Shown here: positions 24,601 through 31,170 of the stretch, piece after piece
Layout of the letters: every line of letters begins with the position of its first letter
How positions within the stretch are numbered: the stretch's first letter is position 1
Assembly: GCA_017616695.1 (NCBI GenBank)
Contig: JAFZXN010000002.1
Coordinates: forward strand, 1 to 35,975
Source of the DNA: Clostridia bacterium
GTDB taxonomy: Bacteria > Bacillota > Clostridia > Christensenellales > Borkfalkiaceae
DNA: 35,975 nt
Direction of reading: 5' to 3'
Made by a program: the position numbers and the translations under genes
Notes under the pieces: model-generated
Databases searched by the model: none
Seen by the model: the letters and a program-made list of their open reading frames with translations, nothing else
What the model was told of the DNA's origin: nothing

Positions 24601-26257
24601 GCTCGGAACTTACGACCAGCGCGAAAAGAACGACTATTCCGCGGTACGGAATATTTATATCGTCGGCAACGAGTACAACGCCCCCACTTTGATGGGCACC
24701 TGGGACGGCAATCCGCCCGAGATAGCGCCCGTTACCAACGCGGTCACCGACTGCGGGATAACTTCGCCGAGCACGTTCCAAAACGGCGCTTTCGACAGAT
24801 CGTTGCGCTATCCCAACGAAATAGAATGGACGTCGGGGCTGACGTATTGGTCGAGAAACGTCGGGAGTAACGGCAGCATCGGTACGGAAGTTTACGGGCA
24901 GAAGACGGCGAAGATTCTTTCTACGGGTGAAACCGTCACCCAAAGCGACCGTCGTGCGTATATCGACGGCGACGGGGAACTGTATCAGGGACTTCACGAG
25001 GTGTTCGGAAGCTATATCGTAAGCTTTGACGTAATGCTTTCGGGCGGCTCCGCAACGCTGTTCGCAAGAAGCTCCAAAACGGGCGAAACGTTAGCGAGCA
25101 AGACGATTTTGCAGAGTAATTCTCTTGAAACGGTGACGATACGATTTTCCGTGGCGCGCTCGGCAGACGTAGAGATCGGTATAATGCACGAAGGTCAGTC
25201 GGGAGAAAGGGTTTACTTCGACAACGCGGATATAACGGCGGACCTTGTCGCGTGCGATTATTCGGTCGACGGCGAAACGGTGACTGAAGACTTTAACGGC
25301 GAGAAGGCAAAATTCGTTTCCTATCCGAGTAACAAAGTGACCTTGCAGGACGGCAAGCTCGTCAACGACAGCTACAACGAATACAAATTCATCTTCGACG
25401 GCGATGCGGTAAGCGAGTTCGAGATGAAAGTGGATATCTATTTTTCGCAGAATACCAAGACCAATAACGGCGTGTACCTTATGGTCGCCAAAGCCGCCGC
25501 CGGACAGGATAAGATAACCGCATACAACGTGCAGGTAGAAACGGAGACCGAGTATTCGGGCGAATACTCTTTGGCGCTGTATCTGTTTGAACAGCGCTAC
25601 GTCGGAATGTTGAAACGCGTAGACTCCATCGCCAAAAAGACGGATCACGTTTCGCTTCGCATAGTGGTCAAAAACAGCGTGCTGTGCGTGTTTACGGACG
25701 GCGGAGAACTTCCCGTGATGACTTACGAATTCGAGGAAGGAACGAGCGGTAAAGTGGGTTTAAGATCGCAATTTGCGGCGTGCGCGTTCGATAACTTCTC
25801 GCTTACCGCCGCGCAGTACGTTCAGGAAGAATCGTATTATGATATCCTTCGCGTAACGCTTATGAACGCGCTCGATATCGCGCCCGATAATTACACCGAC
25901 GAAAGCTACGCCGCGTTGCAGGATGAAATATCCGTCGCGATAGAAACGCTTAGAAGCGGCGGCACGAACGAAACTTATCGCTTGGAAAACGAACGGCTCG
26001 AAGCTGCCGTCGCGGCGCTTAAGTTAAAAGAAGAACCTACGTCTTCGGGCGAGGCGGAAACGTCGCAAGAACAGTCCGCTGTCGAAAGCGAGTATAGTTC
26101 TTCCACTACCTTGCCGCAGACTTCTTCCGCTACTGCTCCCGCATCTTCTACGAATAGTTCGGGTTGCGGCGGAGTCGTGCCTGCAGGCGTGATAACTATC
26201 GTAATACTCTTCGTTATAGCTTCGGCGATACTTTTCAGAAAGAGAAGGACGGAGTGA
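21632..26257 (+). CDS. Secreted, membrane-anchored multidomain GH28-type glycoside hydrolase
   Basis: The 1541-residue protein likely acts on pectin-like or other acidic polysaccharides outside the cell. A signal peptide (1-35) is followed by two LamG/DUF1080-like sandwich modules (about 39-205 and 209-380), a carbohydrate-binding-like module (385-545) and an Ig-like module (550-650). The GH28 parallel beta-helix covers about 663-1045. Catalytic motifs are present: NGDG at 874-877, DD at 897-898 and GHG at 940-942. The usual RIK motif is not evident. Then come a CBM4/9-like module (1050-1207), a third LamG-like module (1210-1395), a FIVAR-like helical repeat (1400-1468), a Ser/Thr linker, SGCGG (C1512), a membrane helix and RKRR. 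I chose ATG 21632 because GGAGG lies 5 nt upstream and the signal peptide starts there. Substrate is inferred only from the fold. Confidence 0.85.
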   Translation: MTFRVKMTLITVLSVLVLVLAGLGTGLGAPGSVKAEGAWNADQNWSYDNGVYTKTADHGNLSVIRYSESLTFSEISADVMINESWQTDVDANVGFEIALVAGDRWFVDYATSPVKNSVRIRYYGVNGSENWASYASNTGWIGYDEYFNFKVARDGAKLMAFVNGVKIVEYVSGGGAASFIGAKYAFSSWGNKPSVKNFSVTEGEVGQSGENAWSFSADWNKSTEGGEDVYTSTSTWLASAIYMGNNGGTYNALEFDLRVNTLLSTSDANVGASILVGEDAFFFEYNPSSREYVRLRYIESGSAEGVELGRKNVTVAPLTDWVHLKVVFDTDYLVMYVDGQKVLSHFDTFGKDMSSARAQISEWLTQPSVKNMELSLVEPDFAEAGYLDLEFSSQAAVESFTAENGSIGYDDGKLTFEIEGGNASVTSPVIDVPMGNKYSMRLSVRNTVLVRMRNDSAAQSVTLSFITSTDKTYDQAKSKVFDVIPESDYTTYYFNISDVYDCGHWQNRTLMKSCNDYLYGFKLTFNGVSAGNVAIDAITFERENRIYDYAAQTLTCTADEDDETVTVAGKLRQEYAGKTINIYRMPVENYNELLSYGKNVLLASATADANGNFSVSFPYVLPSGITHLSSRFLASTEGVKLSDSFVIENWRELTEENIYGFELPALTVSVCDAPFNAKGDGFTNDNPAIQAAIDYVSAQGGGTVVLEGDDSVYGRRYVASQLNLKSNVELRIETGAILWQSTRFEDYDYGDYSPVYGHDVTIEGAAWTHAAPCWNKPFLYAYNVDHIKITGGGTIRMCDTGSQWLDGNSYSWDSDITANCNSVIHIHPIAVYGCDFVEISDVTVKRGEIWHVNNYRSSHVYIGNVNVTEVNCINGDGFGFSGSHDVIVDRCYLYSNDDALVLGANYDDPRGYGHAWWRSEPDGDNRIHDVTLRNSNLFGGHGVTFITWGSANPDAERSETYNIFVYNNVLGGTSTAVGCWTDNPYYGDSGLGTYDQREKNDYSAVRNIYIVGNEYNAPTLMGTWDGNPPEIAPVTNAVTDCGITSPSTFQNGAFDRSLRYPNEIEWTSGLTYWSRNVGSNGSIGTEVYGQKTAKILSTGETVTQSDRRAYIDGDGELYQGLHEVFGSYIVSFDVMLSGGSATLFARSSKTGETLASKTILQSNSLETVTIRFSVARSADVEIGIMHEGQSGERVYFDNADITADLVACDYSVDGETVTEDFNGEKAKFVSYPSNKVTLQDGKLVNDSYNEYKFIFDGDAVSEFEMKVDIYFSQNTKTNNGVYLMVAKAAAGQDKITAYNVQVETETEYSGEYSLALYLFEQRYVGMLKRVDSIAKKTDHVSLRIVVKNSVLCVFTDGGELPVMTYEFEEGTSGKVGLRSQFAACAFDNFSLTAAQYVQEESYYDILRVTLMNALDIAPDNYTDESYAALQDEISVAIETLRSGGTNETYRLENERLEAAVAALKLKEEPTSSGEAETSQEQSAVESEYSSSTTLPQTSSATAPASSTNSSGCGGVVPAGVITIVILFVIASAILFRKRRTE

Positions 26258-26319
26258 TCGCGGATAAAGTATATCGACGTATCGCTTTAAGGCGTTTATC
26301 GCCGCGAAACACGAAAAAT

Positions 26320-26349
26320 CGGCGCAAGTCGGATACCCGACTTGCGCCG
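26320..26349. terminator. Terminator hairpin after the GH28 gene
   Basis: CGGCGCAAGTCGG (26320-26332) pairs with CCGACTTGCGCCG (26337-26349) around a 4-nt loop. The T-run after it is weak. A near-identical left arm appears at the window's right edge (35952-35967), so this is another recurring hairpin. Confidence 0.75.
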
Positions 26350-26373
26350 TTATTAATATATGAAAATATTTAC

Positions 26374-26410
26374 AAAAAATGCGTTTTATCGACTTATAGG
26401 GCGGTTTTTT
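26374..26410. terminator. CTATAAGTCGAT-family hairpin, copy T5
   Basis: A-run 26374-26379 and T-run 26405-26410 flank the core TTATCGACTTATAGG. It abuts the stop codon of the convergent minus-strand gene, so it probably ends both transcripts. Confidence 0.65.
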
Positions 26411-27079
26411 CTATAAACGGTCTTGCGGTTTTTCGGCTTTATCGGGTGAAAAACTTTGGGCCTGTCCGTCGGTATCATCGTTAGAGTCGGGTATGATATC
26501 GGTATCGTTTGCAGGGCTTTCTTTTTCTTCGGAAAGAGCAGTAGAAGGACGGCGTGAAAAGCCTTTATACCTTATCAAAGACACGAATACCGAAACGATA
26601 GTGAAAGAGGTGGTCAAAGCGCCGGGGATAGAACCTACGAGGATATTATACGCAAGCCACGGCGGTTGCGCCGCGAGGTAGCCTTTCCGCAAATTGTTTT
26701 CGTTTTTGAACCTTAACGCAACGGTGGCTATCGTCGTGCCGAGCGTAGGAAGGAGCGAATACCAATTTTCGTAAGTAATAATTCCGAAAGCTATCGTAAA
26801 AGAGCAGAAAACGACTACCCAGATATTCGACCTTGCCCATTTTTTATCGATGGAATAAACTATTCCGCGGAACACGGCGATAAAATTAAGCGCAAGCGCC
26901 GTATACGTTCCGAGCAGAAAATAGTGTACGCACCACAAAGCGTTGCCGCTATACTGCATCATCAGTATATGGTTGCGCTTTTTAAGCTGATAGCATAAAA
27001 TGGTCAACGACATTGCCGCTATGCCTATCGCTTGGATAATAATATTTCCCGTCGTTGTCTGAAAAAACTCTGATTGCAT
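26411..27079 (-). CDS. YgjV family inner membrane protein
   Basis: This 222-residue protein has about five to six hydrophobic segments up to residue 175. The family-type features are YQLKKRNHILMMQYSGNALWCVHYFLLGTYTALALN read in pieces, then an Arg (R70 region) and GTTIATVALRFKNENNLR. This matches the YgjV (Imp-YgjV) family, whose function is not established. A hydrophilic acidic tail (about 180-222) rich in Asp, Ser and Glu is extra. The ribosome binding site is weak (GCGGCAGAAAA). It lies downstream of the CDF gene on the same strand with a terminator-like hairpin between, so it may have its own promoter. PnuC was considered because of the similar topology but the motifs fit less well. Confidence 0.7.
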   Translation of the reverse strand: MQSEFFQTTTGNIIIQAIGIAAMSLTILCYQLKKRNHILMMQYSGNALWCVHYFLLGTYTALALNFIAVFRGIVYSIDKKWARSNIWVVVFCSFTIAFGIITYENWYSLLPTLGTTIATVALRFKNENNLRKGYLAAQPPWLAYNILVGSIPGALTTSFTIVSVFVSLIRYKGFSRRPSTALSEEKESPANDTDIIPDSNDDTDGQAQSFSPDKAEKPQDRL

Positions 27080-27159
27080 TTTTCTGCCGCTTTCGTCGAG
27101 GGCGAATACAACCGTCGTCGGCGTTAATATGCTTATGTATTTCGTGTGCCGTAATACTT

Positions 27160-27195
27160 AAAAAACGGCGTTTATCGACTTATAGGCAGGCTTTT
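27160..27195. terminator. CTATAAGTCGAT-family hairpin, copy T6
   Basis: A-run 27160-27165 and CTTTT at 27191-27195 flank TTTATCGACTTATAGGC. On the minus strand it lies 22 nt after the CDF stop and is its likely terminator. Confidence 0.65.
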
Positions 27196-27217
27196 GCCGC
27201 TAAAAGCGATATTTTTG

Positions 27218-28327
27218 TCAGCCCGCGAAATCGTTGTCGAGGACGACGAAATATTTATAATGCGGGTAAGCGTTTGAAATTTCTTCGATTATTTTGTCGC
27301 GGAAAGCCTCGGCGTCAGCCGAAAAATCGACTATGATATCGAACGTAACGGTAGAGTTTTCTTCGTCGATATAAAGCCCGTGCATCTGCAGTACTTCGGG
27401 ATATTTGGATATTATCTCCAAAAGTTTCGTCTTCATTTCGGAGTAGATGCCCGCGGTATCCGACGAAGAGTATATGCCGATAGTCATTATTATCCCGAGC
27501 TTTTCGTACAATTCCACCGAAAGCATACGGGTGAGCTTATGTATCTCTTTGGCGGTAAGGTCTTCGTCCACTTCGACGTGCACCGAGCCTATTATCTTGG
27601 TCGGCCCGTAAGTGTGGAGCGTAAGATCGTAAGCCCCGCGGACTTCTTTATGCGCCTCGAGCGTGGCCGTTATCTTATCTGTGAGCGAACTGTCGGCTCG
27701 GACGCCGATAATACCGTCGAGCGTTTCCGAAAGTATGCCGATACCGGCTTTGAAGATGAACAGAGAGATTATCGCGCCGAGTATGCCTTCGACGTAGTAG
27801 AACTTGAAAACGAGCGCGATTATCGCCGAAACGAGCGTCGCAAACGATAATACCGCGTCAAACGTCGCGTCGGCGCCGGAGGCTATCAAAGTAGTCGAAT
27901 CGAGCGATCTCCCTACGGACGAAACGTATCTGCCGAGGAGTATTTTGGCTATGACCGCCACCGCGATTATGACGAGCGAATAGATCTTATAATCGGTCTC
28001 TTCGGGCGTGATTATCTTGGTTATGGACTCCTTTAACGAAGTGACGCCCGCAAACAGAATGATGAACGCGATGATGACGGAAGTTATGTATTCTATCCTG
28101 CCGTGTCCGTATGGGTGCTTTTTATCGGGTTTTTTTGAAGAAAGCTTGGTGCCGATAATGGTTATCACGGAAGAAAGCACGTCGCTTAAGTTGTTTACCG
28201 CGTCCATTAAGACGGCGACCGAGTTGGCAAGTAGCCCCACCGCGCCTTTGAACACGACTAAAACGGCGTTGACGATTATACCGAAAACGCTCGTTCTTAT
28301 TATCTTTTTGTCACGATTCGTCTGCAT
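27218..28327 (-). CDS. mntE: Cation diffusion facilitator, probable Mn2+ exporter
   Basis: CDF proteins are dimeric proton/metal antiporters of the cytoplasmic membrane. The 369-residue protein has six membrane helices, the loop motif HPYGHGR (71-77) and a C-terminal metallochaperone-like domain. That domain appears to be followed by a second one of about 80 residues. The intramembrane site is N45 and D49 in helix 2 (DAVNNLSD) with D153 and D157 in helix 5 (GADATFD). Zinc CDFs have D/H-D-H-D; an N-D-D-D set is associated with the manganese exporter MntE. This supports Mn2+, but the symbol is tentative. Its ATG lies 3 nt after the TSCPD stop, so the two form an operon. The ribosome site is weak, in line with coupling. 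Confidence 0.85.
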   Translation of the reverse strand: MQTNRDKKIIRTSVFGIIVNAVLVVFKGAVGLLANSVAVLMDAVNNLSDVLSSVITIIGTKLSSKKPDKKHPYGHGRIEYITSVIIAFIILFAGVTSLKESITKIITPEETDYKIYSLVIIAVAVIAKILLGRYVSSVGRSLDSTTLIASGADATFDAVLSFATLVSAIIALVFKFYYVEGILGAIISLFIFKAGIGILSETLDGIIGVRADSSLTDKITATLEAHKEVRGAYDLTLHTYGPTKIIGSVHVEVDEDLTAKEIHKLTRMLSVELYEKLGIIMTIGIYSSSDTAGIYSEMKTKLLEIISKYPEVLQMHGLYIDEENSTVTFDIIVDFSADAEAFRDKIIEEISNAYPHYKYFVVLDNDFAG

Positions 28328-28330
28328 AAT

Positions 28331-28600
28331 TCAATCCGATACCTTTTTAAGCTCGCCGTCGAGCGCTTTTCTTAAACCTATCGCAAGCTGGTCGGCACAA
28401 GAAGTCGACCTGAAGCCGCAGATATTTCCGCGGAGCTTTTCTTCGACGTATTCGACCGTCTGACCGTCGATAAGTTTTGAAATGGCTTTCAGATTGCCGT
28501 TGCAACCGCCCGTAAAACTTACGTCGGAAACGACGTTCCCGTCAAGTTTAAAGCGAATTGCCACCGAACAAACGCCCGAAGGCTTAAAGACGTAATACAT
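28331..28600 (-). CDS. TIGR03905 family TSCPD domain protein
   Basis: This 89-residue protein has the Cys pattern of the TSCPD/TIGR03905 family: PSGVCS (C11), GGCNGN (C33), ICGF and the eponymous TSCADQL near the end. The four cysteines should bind a metal ion. The domain also occurs at the C-terminus of some B12-dependent ribonucleotide reductases; as a stand-alone protein its role is unknown. AAAGGAGGT gives a confident start. It is the first gene of an operon with the CDF transporter. Directly upstream is the A-B structured repeat block, which may therefore lie in its leader. Confidence 0.88.
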   Translation of the reverse strand: MYYVFKPSGVCSVAIRFKLDGNVVSDVSFTGGCNGNLKAISKLIDGQTVEYVEEKLRGNICGFRSTSCADQLAIGLRKALDGELKKVSD

Positions 28601-28631
28601 TATATGCAGACCTCCTTTGATAATGGAATGA

Positions 28632-28876
28632 GATTAACGTTTTTTCTTGTTGACACAAGAAAAAACCGTTAGGACTTGTGGTCGTGAGCGGCTTAACGCG
28701 GGAAATCAATCCCCGCTACCGCTCTCGGCGTAATTTAGTTAACATTTTTTCTCGTTAACACGAGAAAAAATCGTTAGGACTGAAGGTCGGAGGCGTTTAA
28801 CGGCGAAAATGAATTCCGCCTACGCCTCTCGGCGTAATTTAATTAACGTTTTTTCTTGTTGGCACAAGGAAAAACC
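28632..28876 (-). repeat. A-B structured repeat element, inverted copy (A-B-A-B-A)
   Basis: Hairpins A are at 28640-28665, 28745-28770 and 28849-28874, each an 11-bp stem around a 4-nt loop (the third has one imperfect pair). Hairpins B are GAGCGG/CCGCTC (28686-28691 with 28719-28724) and GAGGCG/CGCCTC (28790-28795 with 28823-28828). The period is about 105 nt. Stem sequences change between units but stay paired. The reverse complement of 28632-28805 closely matches 2246-2422. The 28601-28963 interval contains no gene. Confidence 0.85.
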
Positions 28877-28898
28877 GCCGCTCGCAGAGTCCGAGAAG

Positions 28899-28936
28899 GA
28901 ACGACGTTGCCTTATAGCGTCAAACGATATTATCGC
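28899..28936. repeat. Degenerate short-palindrome array remnant
   Basis: AACGACGTTGCC (about 28900), GACG/CGTC pairing and CAAACGATATTATCGC (28921-28936) repeat the spacer style of the array at 2092-2233. As there, the remnant sits beside the A-B element. Confidence 0.4.
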
Positions 28937-28963
28937 AAAAATAGCGCGGCGGTCATTAAAGCA

Positions 28964-29437
28964 TTAAAGCAGTTCTTTTACGGATTTTTCTATTGATTCG
29001 GGGGTATCGGTCGGGGCGAAGCGGGCCACGACGTTGCCGTTTCTGTCGACGAGGAATTTGGTAAAATTCCATTTGATGCGTGAGCCGAGCGTGCCGTGCT
29101 GCTGCTCTTTCAAGAACGCATAAAGCGGTTCGGCGTCTTTTCCGTTGACTTTTATTTTGGAAAACTGTCTGAAAGTTACTCCGAAACGCCCTTTGCAAAA
29201 AGCGACTATCTCGTCGTTGGTGCCGGGCGCCTGCCCCAAGAACTGATTGCACGGAAAGTCGAGTATCTCAAAGCCGTCCGCATTGTACTTTTCGTACATA
29301 GCCTGAAGCCCCTCGTACTGCGGGGTAAATCCGCAACCCGTCGCGGTGTTGACGATGAGCAGGACTTTGCCCTCGTAGTCTTTCATACTGACGTCGTTGC
29401 CTTTGGCGTCTTTAACTGTAAAATCGTATATCGACAT
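28964..29437 (-). CDS. Glutathione peroxidase family thiol peroxidase
   Basis: The 157-residue protein reduces hydrogen peroxide or organic hydroperoxides, in Bacillota most likely with thioredoxin rather than glutathione. The active-site motif TATGCGFTPQYEGL contains Cys35 in place of selenocysteine. The family's Gln (FPCNQFLGQ) and Trp-Asn pair (IKWNFTKFLVD) complete the catalytic set. A further Cys (FCKGRFG) may act as the resolving residue of thioredoxin-dependent types. AAAAGGAGG sets the start. A near-consensus promoter lies about 90 nt upstream, and no partner gene is adjacent. Confidence 0.93.
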   Translation of the reverse strand: MSIYDFTVKDAKGNDVSMKDYEGKVLLIVNTATGCGFTPQYEGLQAMYEKYNADGFEILDFPCNQFLGQAPGTNDEIVAFCKGRFGVTFRQFSKIKVNGKDAEPLYAFLKEQQHGTLGSRIKWNFTKFLVDRNGNVVARFAPTDTPESIEKSVKELL

Positions 29438-29522
29438 GATGGTCCTCCTTTTATCGCGGTCGGTTATTTACGGCAAAAAGCGCGTCGGCCGCGTATCGAC
29501 CGCCATATCAGCCGTATATAAT

Positions 29523-29551
29523 ATCATAACTTTTTGCGGCGCGATTGTCAA
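29523..29551 (-). promoter_or_regulatory. Strong promoter of the glutathione peroxidase gene
   Basis: On the minus strand TTGACA (29546-29551) and TATGAT (29523-29528) are exactly 17 nt apart. The -10 lies in an imperfect inverted repeat (TTATGAT/ATTATAT) that resembles PerR half-sites but lacks the 1-nt centre. Confidence 0.85.
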
Positions 29552-29702
29552 GTGATTTTGAGTGTTTTAGCGCCCGCCGCGTGAGTATTATGCCGCCTGC
29601 TACTAAAGTAAACTGCCGCACTACGCATCGTAAAAAAGGTCGAAAAACCGCGTCCAAACAGCTATATTTATTCGATATTTAACGATATTTGCGAAAAATA
29701 AG
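29552..29702. other. Divergent intergenic region between gpx and tldD
   Basis: The region between the gpx promoter and the tldD promoter shows no gene. It is unremarkable apart from increasing A/T content towards tldD. Confidence 0.5.
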
Positions 29703-29731
29703 TTGATTTTTTGCCTGCAATAGTTTATTAT
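29703..29731 (+). promoter_or_regulatory. Promoter of tldD-tldE
   Basis: TTGATT (29703-29708) and TATTAT (29726-29731) are 17 nt apart, about 45 nt before the tldD start. Confidence 0.55.
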
Positions 29732-29775
29732 AAAAAGGTATAAATATAAAAAATACATTTTCAGGAGTCAAAAAT

Positions 29776-31170
29776 ATGTTTTCAACTTATCTCGACGGAA
29801 AGCGCAAAGATATGAAAGAGCTTGTCGCCGAGCTGAAAAAGAGCTTTAACTACGTCAGCATTTTAGGTACCGACGTCAGCTCGACCAACTACCGTGCCGA
29901 CAAGCGCTTAACTTCCGCGCAGGACGGTTCGGGCGAATGCGGTTTCGTCATCAAAATGCACGACGGAAAGTCGTTTTTCGAGTATTCTCTCGACGACGTT
30001 TCGGGCGACAAAAAGGCGCTTGCGGAGCACATAGTAAGCTCCGTCAAGACCACCCCGTCGCTCGATAAGCGCATGATATCCGTTGCGGCTTTAAAGGACG
30101 AACCGCTCAAAAAGGACTTCGTTCGCGAGACCGATTTCGCTTCCTATTCCGACGAATACCTTTTGGGGCTTTGCAAAGACCTTTCGGCAAAGATATGCGA
30201 AAAGGACGAAAAGGTCTTAAACGGCATGGCTATGATATCGACGATGCTCGTTTCAAAGCTTTTCATTACGGAAAACAGGGAGCTTTCGCAGCATTACGGC
30301 TGGGCGTACGGGTATCTCATAAACGTATATAACGACGGCAAACTCGTTCAGGCGCGCGACATAAGCGGCAAGGATAACTTGGCGGCGCTTATCGTCAAGC
30401 TCAACGCGGGCGTTGATAAGGTCGTAGACCTTGCCCGTCACCTCGTGAAAGCCAAACCCATAGTGCCGGGCGTTTACGACGTTATAACCGATCCTTCCAT
30501 AACGGGGCTCATCGCGCACGAAGCTTTCGGCCACGGCGTGGAAATGGACCAGTTCGTGAAAGACCGCGCCATGGCAAAGCATTGCGTTGGCGAATACGTT
30601 GCGTCCCCGATAGCCAATATGCACGACGGGGCGGCGGCGACCGAGAGCGTTGCGTCGTACTTTTTCGACGACGACGGCGTTCTCGCGCACGATACGCAGA
30701 TAATAAAAGACGGCATACTCGTTGCGGGACTATCAGACTTAGCGTCGGCAACGCAGCTCACGACCGAGCCTACGGGTAACGGCAGGCGCGAGTCGTTCAA
30801 AAGGAAAGCCTATTCGCGTATGACGAACACCTTCTTTACGGTCGGCAAAGACAAGCTCGAAGACATGATAGCGTCCGTCAAGCACGGGTATATGCTTTTC
30901 GAGACCAACAACGGCATGGAAGATCCGAAGAATTGGCAGATACAGTGTACCGCCGAATACGGCATAGAGATAGTCGACGGCAAGCTTACGGAAAACTACG
31001 TTTCGCCCGTCGTCATGAGCGGCTCGGTGCCAGAACTTTTAAAGTCCATTTCCATGGTCTCGGACAACTTCGAGGTCATCGGCGCGGGTATGTGCGGCAA
31101 GGGCTATAAAGAATGGGTGCGCGTTTCCGACGGCGGCCCGAATCTCAAAGTGAGGGTGAAATTAGGATGA
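29776..31170 (+). CDS. tldD: Metalloprotease TldD
   Basis: TldD is the catalytic half of the TldD/TldE zinc protease that trims unstructured peptides, for example leader peptides of modified microcins in E. coli. The 464-residue protein has the HExxxH zinc site at H248-H253 (HEAFGH) and the C-terminal Cys (C440, in GAGMCGKG) that completes metal binding in the family. An AGGAGT site precedes the ATG. The stop overlaps the tldE start (ATGA), coupling the two subunits. No peptide-modification gene lies nearby, so a general housekeeping role is more likely here. Confidence 0.93.
   Translation: MFSTYLDGKRKDMKELVAELKKSFNYVSILGTDVSSTNYRADKRLTSAQDGSGECGFVIKMHDGKSFFEYSLDDVSGDKKALAEHIVSSVKTTPSLDKRMISVAALKDEPLKKDFVRETDFASYSDEYLLGLCKDLSAKICEKDEKVLNGMAMISTMLVSKLFITENRELSQHYGWAYGYLINVYNDGKLVQARDISGKDNLAALIVKLNAGVDKVVDLARHLVKAKPIVPGVYDVITDPSITGLIAHEAFGHGVEMDQFVKDRAMAKHCVGEYVASPIANMHDGAAATESVASYFFDDDGVLAHDTQIIKDGILVAGLSDLASATQLTTEPTGNGRRESFKRKAYSRMTNTFFTVGKDKLEDMIASVKHGYMLFETNNGMEDPKNWQIQCTAEYGIEIVDGKLTENYVSPVVMSGSVPELLKSISMVSDNFEVIGAGMCGKGYKEWVRVSDGGPNLKVRVKLG

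Noticed and set aside
26110..26130. LPXTG sortase signal in the GH28 protein (LPQTS)
   Set aside because: The last residue is Ser rather than Gly and it lies about 20 residues before the membrane helix, which is not the normal position.
28956..29252. Minus-strand Arg-rich frame overlapping the glutathione peroxidase gene
   Set aside because: It is a shadow of the well-supported peroxidase frame.
29330..29345. Selenocysteine at the peroxidase active site
   Set aside because: The active-site codon encodes Cys (TGC); there is no in-frame TGA.
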